Source of the DNA: Rapidithrix thailandica
Lineage (GTDB): Bacteria > Bacteroidota > Bacteroidia > Cytophagales > Flammeovirgaceae
DNA: 64,000 bases
NCBI RefSeq assembly: GCF_039710355.1
Contig: NZ_JBDKWZ010000010.1
Location: forward strand, 124,001-188,000
Direction: 5' to 3'
The position numbers and the translations under genes are program-made. Below are positions 8,447 to 15,909 of the stretch, one piece after another. The stretch's first letter is position 1. Each line of letters starts with the position of its first letter. The notes below the pieces were generated by a model. That model saw only the letters and a program-made list of their open reading frames with translations, was not told the origin of the DNA and ran no database searches.

Positions 8447-9454
8447 TTAGTTACCCCGTCCGCTTCTTCTGGAGCCCGAATAAGTACTTCTTGACGGAGT
8501 TGAATAATTCCTACTAGGTGTGCTTACTCTGCTCGGAGGGTTGTAAGAAGGTTGAGGTCTTGTAGAATAACTATTATTAGTTCTAGAATTGTTACGGTAA
8601 TTATATGTATTGCTTCTGGTATTGCTACGGTACGTAGATTGGGTATCATACGACTTACTATTCATCCTTGAAGAATATCTTCGAACCTTTTCATTCGCTG
8701 ATAATCGTTGGCTGCCTGATGTAGCGTTAAGGTTTTTCACCCGGGTTGGTCTTGAATATTTACGGATATTTTGACGTTCTCTGTTATTTACTATGATATA
8801 GGTATTTCTTCTTCCATAGTAATGTCCCGGATAATAGGAATAAGGATCATAAAACGGATCGTACATGTTGTAATAAGGTCGATGCCATGAATTCCATGCC
8901 CCATATCCAAGCCCGATACCTAAAGACCAATACGGGTTGCCAAATCCCCAATTCATCATTGTACTTGGGCCATAAAAGCTACTGTAGCCAAAGCTCATGG
9001 AAGGGCGTGCCCAAGAAGAATACGGACTGTGGTACATTGCCTGATCCCACATACCCCGTTGGTAAGCATGTGCTAAAGCATTTGCATCCAAACTGCGGTT
9101 TTGTTGTGTATTATATCTGGGTACATAACTGCCATCTGCTACTTGGCCTACTTTGTTTTCTTGTACATATTGAGGTGTGTAGGAAGGTGCAGGTACTTGT
9201 TCTCCCCCAGTGGTATAGTCCGGGTTAGTAAATTTAGGTTGAGTCACATTTGATTGTTCTACCTCTTCCACTTGCGGAGTAGAGTAAGCGAAGGTTGGAG
9301 TTTCACTGGGAGTGACTTTATCAATTTGAGCAATTTTAGGTGCTTTTCGGTCTTTTCTGGAAAAGTACAAGTCATCGTATTCAGCTTGGGCCATGGCACT
9401 GAAGCTGCTGATACTTGCAAGAAGGAAAATACTTATTTTTGAAAAGGTCTTCAT
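8447..9454 (-). CDS. Secreted Tyr/Ser/Arg/Asn-rich protein of unknown function
   Basis: 335 residues with a signal peptide ending at SAMAQ (about residue 22). The mature protein starts AEYDDLYFSRKDRK. A middle block (about 135-215) is extremely rich in Tyr, Trp, Gly and Pro (for example YYNMYDPFYDPYSYYPGHYY). The last ~110 residues are Ser/Arg/Asn/Tyr low-complexity with RSNTRSNTYNYRNNSRT-like repeats and a basic tail. I do not recognise a family. Composition suggests a disordered or amyloid/adhesin-like cell-surface protein. Its own terminator follows, so it is probably monocistronic. Confidence 0.75.
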   Translation of the reverse strand: MKTFSKISIFLLASISSFSAMAQAEYDDLYFSRKDRKAPKIAQIDKVTPSETPTFAYSTPQVEEVEQSNVTQPKFTNPDYTTGGEQVPAPSYTPQYVQENKVGQVADGSYVPRYNTQQNRSLDANALAHAYQRGMWDQAMYHSPYSSWARPSMSFGYSSFYGPSTMMNWGFGNPYWSLGIGLGYGAWNSWHRPYYNMYDPFYDPYSYYPGHYYGRRNTYIIVNNRERQNIRKYSRPTRVKNLNATSGSQRLSANEKVRRYSSRMNSKSYDTQSTYRSNTRSNTYNYRNNSRTNNSYSTRPQPSYNPPSRVSTPSRNYSTPSRSTYSGSRRSGRGN

Positions 9455-9509
9455 CTTGATCTCCCTTGGGTTAATTTATGTAAAAATATTAAAAAGAAGG
9501 AAATACTCC

Positions 9510-9517
9510 TATATTTG
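9510..9517 (+). promoter_or_regulatory. -7 box of a possible Bacteroidota promoter for proS
   Basis: TATATTTG matches the Bacteroidota -7 consensus TAnnTTTG; no good -33 TTTG is seen at the expected spacing. It would give a leader of roughly 125 nt before proS. Confidence 0.4.
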
Positions 9518-9573
9518 CATTTCCTCTACCATTATAGACACGTAAAGTCAAATAATAGTTCGAACGGAAATAC

Positions 9574-9606
9574 AAAGTGGTTTGGAACCAAATGTAGCCA
9601 CTTTTT
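9574..9606 (+). promoter_or_regulatory. Leader hairpin upstream of proS, possible attenuator
   Basis: AAAGTGG TTTGG-AA-CCAAA-tgtag-CCACTTT followed by TT: a long stem with a 5-nt bulge, 46 bp before the proS ATG. It resembles a terminator/attenuator more than chance sequence, but the U-run is short. Confidence 0.35.
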
Positions 9607-9651
9607 ACCCAAGAAAAAAATAATAGTACCTTTTTTAAAGAATTCAGTTTC

Positions 9652-11124
9652 ATGAGCAAAGCAATACCAAAAAGAAGCCAAGACTACTCCTTATGGTATA
9701 ATGAGTTAGTGAAGAGGGCGGACCTGGCTGAAAATTCAGCGGTCCGGGGTTGTATGGTCATTAAACCTTATGGCTTTGCCATTTGGGAAAAAATGCAAGC
9801 GGTGTTGGACGGCATGTTTAAAGAAACCGGGCATTCGAATGCCTATTTTCCTTTGTTTATTCCCAAATCGTACTTAAGCAAAGAAGCTGATCATGTGGAA
9901 GGCTTTGCAAAGGAATGTGCGGTGGTTACACATTACCGCCTGAAAAATTCCGAAGACAACAAAGGCGTAGTGGTGGACCCGGAGGCGAAGCTGGAAGAGG
10001 AATTGATTGTCCGGCCTACCTCCGAAACCGTTATTTGGAGTACATATAAAAATTGGATTCAATCCTATCGCGATTTGCCTTTGTTAGTGAACCAATGGGC
10101 CAACGTGGTGCGGTGGGAAATGCGTACACGTGTGTTTTTGCGTACGGCTGAGTTTTTATGGCAAGAAGGGCATACGGCTCATACCACTCAAGGGGAGGCC
10201 ATTGCCGAAACCAAACAAATGTTGGAGGTATATGCCAACTTTGCCGAAAACTATATGGCGATGCCCGTGGTCAAAGGGGTGAAAACGGAAAGCGAGCGCT
10301 TTGCCGGAGCCGTAGATACTTATTGCATCGAAGCCCTGATGCAAGACGGTAAAGCTTTACAAGCGGGAACGTCTCACTTCCTGGGGCAGAATTTTGCCAA
10401 AGCTTTTGATGTGAAATTTGCGGCTCAAAACGGTGAGTTGGAATATGTGTGGGGAACCTCTTGGGGCGTAAGTACCCGTTTGATGGGGGCTTTGATTATG
10501 GCTCACTCTGACGACCAAGGTTTGGTACTGCCTCCTATGTTGGCGCCTATTCAGGTAGTTATTGTTCCGATCTTTAAAGGAGAAGAACAATTAAAGGAAA
10601 TCGTAGACCACGTACAGCCTTATATTGATGAGCTGAAAAAAGCCGGTATTTCTGTAAAACTGGATGACCGGGACACACTTCGCCCAGGGTTTAAATTTGC
10701 CGAATGGGAGTTGAAAGGGGTGCCTGTTCGTTTGGCTTTCGGCCCGCGTGATTTGCAGAATAAAACGGTGGAAGTGGCCCGTAGGGATACCAGCGAAAAG
10801 CAGGTGGTGGATGTCGACAAAGTCGTGGAGCATATCAAAGCGCTTTTGGAAGATATCCAACAGTCGATTTACAAAAAGGCCTTGCAATTCAGAGAAGAAA
10901 ATACCCGGAAAGCCGAGAGTTATGAGGAGTTTAAGAAGCTGATTGAGGAAGGAGGATTTGTATTGGCGCACTGGGATGGAACGAGCGAAACCGAGGATAA
11001 AATTAAAAACGAAACCAAAGCAACCATTCGCTGTATTCCCTTAAATGCGGAAAAAGAAGAAGGCAAGTGTATTTACACAGGTAACCCTTCCTCTTGTAGA
11101 GTGTTATTTGCAAAAGCATATTAA
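9652..11124 (+). CDS. proS: Prolyl-tRNA synthetase, archaeal/eukaryotic type
   Basis: Charges tRNA-Pro. 490 residues, without the ~180-residue editing insertion of the long bacterial form. Class II features: RPTSETVIW, the motif 2 region RTAEFLWQEGHTAH, motif 3 region with GTSWGVSTRLMGAL, then the anticodon-binding domain (VVIVPIFKGEEQ...). The C-terminal domain (from IRCIPLNAEKEEGKC) ends in the terminal Tyr typical of this type (VLFAKAY). Bacteroidota usually carry this form. The ATG at 9652 gives the expected N-terminus (KAIPKRSQDYSLWYNELVKRADL). Confidence 0.96.
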   Translation: MSKAIPKRSQDYSLWYNELVKRADLAENSAVRGCMVIKPYGFAIWEKMQAVLDGMFKETGHSNAYFPLFIPKSYLSKEADHVEGFAKECAVVTHYRLKNSEDNKGVVVDPEAKLEEELIVRPTSETVIWSTYKNWIQSYRDLPLLVNQWANVVRWEMRTRVFLRTAEFLWQEGHTAHTTQGEAIAETKQMLEVYANFAENYMAMPVVKGVKTESERFAGAVDTYCIEALMQDGKALQAGTSHFLGQNFAKAFDVKFAAQNGELEYVWGTSWGVSTRLMGALIMAHSDDQGLVLPPMLAPIQVVIVPIFKGEEQLKEIVDHVQPYIDELKKAGISVKLDDRDTLRPGFKFAEWELKGVPVRLAFGPRDLQNKTVEVARRDTSEKQVVDVDKVVEHIKALLEDIQQSIYKKALQFREENTRKAESYEEFKKLIEEGGFVLAHWDGTSETEDKIKNETKATIRCIPLNAEKEEGKCIYTGNPSSCRVLFAKAY

Positions 11125-11132
11125 TTCGAATT

Positions 11133-11765
11133 ATGGAAAATCCGGTTATCATCTTGGGTGCAACCAGTGCTGGAAAACAAGCATTGGAAATTTTTAAAAG
11201 CTTAGAAATTGAGGTGTATTGTTTCTTGGATGACGACAAAGAGTTGCACAATACCGAGATCAGTGATGTCAGTGTGATGGGGCATACCCGTGACGATGGC
11301 TTTTTGAAATTTATCGGTAAGCGTTGTGAAGTATTTGTAGGCATCAATGAGAATGAAGAGCGCAAAGAGTTGGTGGAATTTGTCCGGGCTCGCCGGAAAG
11401 TTCAACCGGTCAATGCCATACATCCCTTGGCCTATGTGGCCAGTTCCGCACATGTGGGGCATGGTAACTTGATCAATGTGGGTGCGGTAGTGAATGCCGG
11501 GGCGGAAGTAAAAAATGCCTGCATGATCCAATCCAAGGCGGTAGTCGAAACAGATGTGGTATTGGAAGATTATGTTTCCGTGGGCACAGGGGCAATTATT
11601 AATGCCAATTGTACGGTGGGAGAAGGCAGTCTGATCGGCTCGGGAGCCATCCTTGCTCCGGGAGTGAAGATAGGAAAGAACGTACAAGTAGCTCCGGGTT
11701 CTTTAGTGATGCAAAATGTAGACGATAATCAAGTAGTGTTTGGAGTACCTGCCAAAAGTGTTTAA
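11133..11765 (+). CDS. NeuD-family sugar O-acetyltransferase-like protein
   Basis: 210 residues. The N-terminal part (1-85) is a PglD/NeuD-type Rossmann-like fold starting IILGATSAGKQALEIF; the C-terminal part (95-210) is a left-handed beta-helix with hexapeptide repeats (VGHGNLINVGAVV, VGEGSLIGSGAILAPGVKIG). It ends with the NQVVFGVPAK signature of such acetyltransferases. The acceptor is unknown; a nucleotide-linked amino sugar is likely from the family. It starts 8 bp after proS, so it is probably co-transcribed with it although it is far (3.3 kb) from the polysaccharide locus. Confidence 0.85.
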   Translation: MENPVIILGATSAGKQALEIFKSLEIEVYCFLDDDKELHNTEISDVSVMGHTRDDGFLKFIGKRCEVFVGINENEERKELVEFVRARRKVQPVNAIHPLAYVASSAHVGHGNLINVGAVVNAGAEVKNACMIQSKAVVETDVVLEDYVSVGTGAIINANCTVGEGSLIGSGAILAPGVKIGKNVQVAPGSLVMQNVDDNQVVFGVPAKSV

Positions 11766-11775
11766 CAGCATTTTT

Positions 11776-11799
11776 GGTGGGCTACCACCCTTTTGTCTT
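11776..11799 (+). terminator. Possible weak terminator after the NeuD-like gene
   Basis: GGTGG-GCTA-CCACC (11776-11789) followed by CTTTTGTCTTTT. The stem is short but GC-rich and lies 10 bp after the stop. Confidence 0.45.
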
Positions 11800-11912
11800 T
11801 TCAACACCTTATATATACGATACATAGTAGATGCTGTTTCTTATTATCGGGCGAAGTAATATTCTCTCCCTTTCACCTTTGTTCGTATTTCCTATATTTT
11901 TGCAATTAGTAT

Positions 11913-12836
11913 ATGCCCCTCAGGTTTCGATCCGCTACTAAAAAGATTCTTCTTGGCTTTCTTGTATATGCCTTCGGAGTGTTTGTTCTCTCTGTCATCT
12001 CTTTGACATCCTACCGAGAATTGGAAGCCGCCCGCAACGTTTCTACTCAAATAGATCGTTTAGATAAATATACTTCCGAACTGGTCATGTTAAGTCAAGC
12101 ATTTATATACCGGCAACTCAGCTCTACAGCAAAACCGGATTTTTTAAAAGAGCATCGCCACGACTGGGAAGTGTGTTTACAAAAAACAGCAGAGACCATT
12201 ACACAACTCAAAAACAACAAATACCTTCGGAAACATACAGTGGATTCTTTAGTTACCGGCTTGCAAGACCGTGTAAATATTTGTGATTCTACCTACGAAA
12301 AACTGCTTGATTATTTTCATAAAAGAAACGATGAAAAATCCGGATTGGAAAATGCGGTGATCCATAAGCGAAGGCAACTTATGACCTACCAAAATGCTTT
12401 TCCCACCCTTTTGGCAGACCTTGCCGCGTTGGAACAGGCCTATTTGCTGAAGGGAGATGTATCTGTGATTGAGCAGTTGCCTTTGAAAATCAATCTGCTG
12501 AAGGAAGCTTTGGTGCGTGGTTTCTTAAAAGAGAAAGAAAGCCTGCTCTTGCGCCAATTAATGAATGAGTATGAGGTGGCGTTTAAAACGTTGATTGATT
12601 TGGATAATATGTTGGGCTATAAAAGGGAGCAGGTGGGGTTGATTTTTTTGATGAAAACCTCTTCGGAAAATTGTATGGCACAAGTAGGCCGAATGAAACT
12701 GCAACTCGAAGCAAAAATATCCTTGGTTTTACACCGCTTACAGTGGACCGTAGTGATTTTAGTGACCGCATCCGTTATTTTGCTTATGTTACTTAGCATA
12801 TCCTTTAAATTTGTACTTGGCGAAAGCTATCAATAA
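11913..12836 (+). CDS. Orphan two-helix membrane sensor-like protein (HBM/4HB-type periplasmic domain, no output domain)
   Basis: 307 residues. A short basic N-terminus, a membrane helix at about 12-34, a ~240-residue all-helical extracytoplasmic region with Leu-rich heptad-like spacing, then a second membrane helix at 278-300 and a seven-residue tail. This is the layout of the sensor half of chemoreceptors or histidine kinases (4HB or the helical bimodular HBM domain), but no HAMP, kinase, MCP or cyclase domain follows: the frame stops and recQ begins 7 bp later. There is no sign of an output domain in another frame. The call rests on topology, not on sequence identity. Confidence 0.6.
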   Translation: MPLRFRSATKKILLGFLVYAFGVFVLSVISLTSYRELEAARNVSTQIDRLDKYTSELVMLSQAFIYRQLSSTAKPDFLKEHRHDWEVCLQKTAETITQLKNNKYLRKHTVDSLVTGLQDRVNICDSTYEKLLDYFHKRNDEKSGLENAVIHKRRQLMTYQNAFPTLLADLAALEQAYLLKGDVSVIEQLPLKINLLKEALVRGFLKEKESLLLRQLMNEYEVAFKTLIDLDNMLGYKREQVGLIFLMKTSSENCMAQVGRMKLQLEAKISLVLHRLQWTVVILVTASVILLMLLSISFKFVLGESYQ

Positions 12837-12843
12837 GCAAGTG

Positions 12844-14748
12844 ATGAACACACCTTTACAAATATTACAAGCTTACTGGGGGTATGGTGCCTTCCGGTCA
12901 CTACAGGAAGAGATCATTCAATCGGTATTATCAGGAAGCGATACCTTGGCACTTTTGCCAACAGGGGGAGGGAAATCAGTTTGCTTTCAGGTGCCGGCCT
13001 TATTGCGCGAAGGAGTTTGTATCGTAGTTACCCCTTTGATTGCTTTAATGAAAGACCAGGTAGAACAGCTTAAAAGCCGGAACATCAATGCATGTGCGAT
13101 TTACTCGGGCCTTTCGTATAAAGAAATCGATATTTTATTGGACAACTGTATTTATGGAAATGTAAAATTTCTTTATGTTTCTCCGGAGCGATTAAAGACA
13201 GAATTGTTTTTGGAGCGGGCCAAACAAATGCAAATAGGCCTCTTGGCCGTGGATGAAGCCCATTGTATTTCACAATGGGGGTATGATTTCAGGCCTCCTT
13301 ATTTGGAAATAGCACAGTTTCGAGAGTTGATTCCGGATACCCCTTGTATTGCGGTGACGGCTTCGGCTACTTTACATGTGCGGCAAGACATTGTTGAAAA
13401 ACTGGAATTCCGTTCAGGTCATCAACACTTTGAAAAGAGTTTTGTCCGGGAAAACCTGTCTTATTCCGTATTTCAAGAAGAAGATAAAGAAAGGAAGCTT
13501 TTACAAATTTTAAACAAAGTGCCCGGTACGGCAATCGTCTATGTGAGAAGCCGGATGCGCACGCAGAAATATGCGAAACTGCTGAATTCACAAGGAATTC
13601 GTGCGGATTATTATCATGCCGGTCTTTCTAATGCCGACAGATCCAAGAAGCAAGAGCGCTGGATTCAAAACCAAGTAAGGGTAATTGTTGCTACCAATGC
13701 GTTCGGAATGGGGATCGACAAACCGGATGTCCGTTTGGTCATTCATATGGATTTGCCGGATAGCCTGGAAGCTTATTACCAAGAAGCCGGAAGAGGCGGG
13801 CGGGATGGTAAATTGGCCTATGCCGTGTTGTTGTACTCACAGTCCGATGTTGAGAAACTGAAAGAAAATATTGAAAGAGCTTATCCCGCGCCTAAAATCA
13901 TCCGGCAAGTTTATCAAAGCCTGTCAAACTTTTTAAAACTTGCCGTTGGTAGTGGCTTAATGGCTAGTTTTGATTTTGACTTAGAGGTTTTTATTCAAAA
14001 TTTTAACCTGAATTACCTGGAAACCTTCTATGCCTTAAAGCGCCTGGAAGAACAAGGGTTTGTACAACTGAACGAGTCTTTTAGTGTACCTTCTCGTTTG
14101 AGAATCATTGCTGGCCATCAGCAATTGTACCGGTTTCAGGTATCCCATGCAAAATTTGACAAATTACTGAAAATGTTGCTGAGAATGTATGGAGGGGAAT
14201 TGTTTAGTAATTATATCAATATCTCAGAAGAGAAATTGGCGAAAGCCCTTCATGTATTTACCAATACTGTGGTGAAAGACTTGATGCAACTGGTCCAAAT
14301 GCAAATCGTTTCGTACTTTCCTCAAAATGAAAAGCCTAAGATTACTTTTCTGACGGAACGTTATGCACAGATGAGGTTGCCTTTTGATGAGAAGTTGTAT
14401 CAACAACGAAAAAAGCGCGAATTGGAAAAGGTAGAAGCGATGATTGCATACACCGAAAATACCCAATTATGCCGTACCCTTAAACTCGTAGAGTATTTTG
14501 GGGAGCTTAATGATGAACCTTGTCAGGTGTGTGACCTTTGTTTAAAGAAAAAACAAGCCAAGCGAAATACCTCTCCTCAAGAAGCGATCGATCCCATCCT
14601 TGAATTGCTGCGCAAGCACCCCCAATCCTTTGAAGAATTGAAAGCACTTCCCTTCAAAGAAGAGCAGTTGCTAAAGGGATTAAGGAGCTTATTGGACAGC
14701 GGGGAAGTCTATCAGGATGAGGCGCAAAAATATCACCTGTCCAAGTAG
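12844..14748 (+). CDS. recQ: ATP-dependent DNA helicase RecQ, short form
   Basis: 3'-5' superfamily 2 helicase used in recombination repair and fork restart. 634 residues from ATG 12844 (MNTPLQILQAYWGYGAFR); an upstream in-frame start at 12811 would overlap the previous gene and adds nothing conserved. Motifs: LPTGGGKSVCFQVP (Walker A), AVDEAHCISQWGYDFRP (DEAH and aromatic-rich loop), VTASAT, YYQEAGRGGRDG (motif VI). A Cys cluster near 560-575 (C...PCQVCDLC) is the RecQ zinc site. The last ~65 residues look like a winged-helix remnant; no HRDC domain is present, so this is the shorter RecQ type common in Bacteroidota. Confidence 0.93.
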   Translation: MNTPLQILQAYWGYGAFRSLQEEIIQSVLSGSDTLALLPTGGGKSVCFQVPALLREGVCIVVTPLIALMKDQVEQLKSRNINACAIYSGLSYKEIDILLDNCIYGNVKFLYVSPERLKTELFLERAKQMQIGLLAVDEAHCISQWGYDFRPPYLEIAQFRELIPDTPCIAVTASATLHVRQDIVEKLEFRSGHQHFEKSFVRENLSYSVFQEEDKERKLLQILNKVPGTAIVYVRSRMRTQKYAKLLNSQGIRADYYHAGLSNADRSKKQERWIQNQVRVIVATNAFGMGIDKPDVRLVIHMDLPDSLEAYYQEAGRGGRDGKLAYAVLLYSQSDVEKLKENIERAYPAPKIIRQVYQSLSNFLKLAVGSGLMASFDFDLEVFIQNFNLNYLETFYALKRLEEQGFVQLNESFSVPSRLRIIAGHQQLYRFQVSHAKFDKLLKMLLRMYGGELFSNYINISEEKLAKALHVFTNTVVKDLMQLVQMQIVSYFPQNEKPKITFLTERYAQMRLPFDEKLYQQRKKRELEKVEAMIAYTENTQLCRTLKLVEYFGELNDEPCQVCDLCLKKKQAKRNTSPQEAIDPILELLRKHPQSFEELKALPFKEEQLLKGLRSLLDSGEVYQDEAQKYHLSK

Positions 14749-14878
14749 CCTTCTCTTTTCCAAACCAGCCGCAATCCACCCTCTTCTTCTCTGCGATTTT
14801 CTGTAAAAAATACAATTTTGATACAAGGAGGATATTTGTCCTTTTCTACGGCCAAATAGCAGGCTTTATGCAAAAAAA

Positions 14879-14912
14879 TCCCTGAAAAACGCAGCGTTTC
14901 AGGGAACTTTTT
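14879..14912 (+). terminator. Intrinsic terminator downstream of recQ
   Basis: TCCCTGAAA / TTTCAGGGA (14879-14887, 14897-14905) with a 9-nt loop, followed by ACTTTTTT. Confidence 0.7.
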
Positions 14913-14973
14913 TATTGTATATCCCACAAAATCAGCGAAATGTTAATATTGGTGAATGTAACAACGTGCAGTC

Positions 14974-15003
14974 TTTAGAATTTAGAAAATTCTCTTACAT
15001 TTG
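14974..15003 (+). promoter_or_regulatory. Candidate promoter of the exopolysaccharide locus
   Basis: TACATTTG (14996-15003) is a perfect TAnnTTTG -7 box; TTTA at 14974-14977 with an 18-bp spacer is a weak -33. It would start a transcript about 105 nt before the OPX gene and is the only good promoter I see before the long plus-strand gene run. Confidence 0.5.
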
Positions 15004-15115
15004 TTATATCAGCATAAATAACTTAACTTTTTATAAGTAGAATTACTTAATCCTTCCAAGAGTTGAACAACCTTGAACAAACTATTCTAAAAAGTCACTT
15101 TTAAAGGAATTAATC

Positions 15116-15889
15116 ATGCACAATTATCTCTACAAAGGAATCATGTTAATGAATTTAGCGCTACTCACTTTTTCCTGTGTACCCAATAAAAAAATCATTT
15201 ACCTACAAGGGGATGGGGTTGACGGGTATAACGATCCTACGATACAATATGCCACCCGGTATGCGGAGTATATTTTGAAAAAGGACGATGTGATTGGTGT
15301 CAATGTATTTAGTACTACAGAAGATGAATTGAATTTTTTTACGACCCGCGGTGGAGGAGAAAGTACCCGGGGGCTTGAGTTTACCATCAATGAAGATGGA
15401 GAAGTAGAATTGCCCGTAGTAGGCTTTGTGAAGGTGGCAGGGCTTAATATTGCCGAAAGTCAGAATGTGATCAAAGAAGCTCTGTCGAAAGGCTTTTTGG
15501 AAAACCCTGTCGTACAAGTAACCCTGCTAAGTTTTAATTTCACTGTGTTGGGAGAGGTCAATGGCGAAGGAACGTTTACGGCACCTACTCCTAAAATCAG
15601 TGTGTTGGAAGCCTTAAGTATGGCCGGTGGCTTACAAAAGTATGCTGACCGCTCCAATATTAAGATTGTGCGCAATGAAAACGATAAATTAAATGTTCAC
15701 ACCATTGATGTCCTGAATGATGATTTCTTGTCTTCGGATTTTTACTATTTGAAAACGAAGGATGTCATCATTGTTTCTCCATTGAAAAGCCGGAATTTCC
15801 AAGAAGGGCGCAGCAGTTTAGCTTTTGTGATCAGTATCGTCAACTTAGTGGCTGTTATGGCCATTGCCGTGAACAACTTATCTAAATAA
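15116..15889 (+). CDS. Polysaccharide export (OPX) outer-membrane lipoprotein, Wza-like
   Basis: 257 residues. Signal with lipobox TFSC (Cys21; starts at Met10 or Met12 are also possible). The Poly_export domain begins at about 50 (YILKKDDVIGVNVFSTTEDE) and runs to ~130; an SLBB domain follows (FTVLGEVNGEGTFTAPTPKISVLEALSMAGG cut here as FTVLGEVNGEGTF and SVLEALSMAGG). A hydrophobic C-terminal helix at ~233-253 is common in Bacteroidota OPX proteins. It would form the outer-membrane exit with the BY-kinase co-polymerase encoded 20 bp downstream. First gene of a 25-kb plus-strand locus. Confidence 0.92.
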   Translation: MHNYLYKGIMLMNLALLTFSCVPNKKIIYLQGDGVDGYNDPTIQYATRYAEYILKKDDVIGVNVFSTTEDELNFFTTRGGGESTRGLEFTINEDGEVELPVVGFVKVAGLNIAESQNVIKEALSKGFLENPVVQVTLLSFNFTVLGEVNGEGTFTAPTPKISVLEALSMAGGLQKYADRSNIKIVRNENDKLNVHTIDVLNDDFLSSDFYYLKTKDVIIVSPLKSRNFQEGRSSLAFVISIVNLVAVMAIAVNNLSK

Positions 15890-15909
15890 CACTCAAAAAC
15901 TCAAAAACC

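Larger units (their letters stand above)
14749..15115. other. Non-coding gap between recQ and the polysaccharide locus
   Basis: Holds a hairpin terminator (14879-14912), a candidate promoter (14974-15003), an inverted repeat TAAGTA-gaat-TACTTA (15034-15049) and a tandem direct repeat TTGAACAA-cc-TTGAACAA (15063-15080) close to the first exopolysaccharide gene. A 64-codon minus frame starting with GTG (14733-14927) overlaps it but I do not call it. Confidence 0.6.

Noticed and set aside
11202..11687. Minus-strand frame of about 160 codons inside the NeuD-like gene
   Set aside because: Lies fully opposite a clear hexapeptide-repeat gene with no domain of its own.
14733..14927. 64-codon minus-strand frame overlapping the recQ end and terminator
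   Set aside because: GTG start, no recognisable family, and the hairpin terminator lies inside it. It reads like protein near its end but support is too thin.
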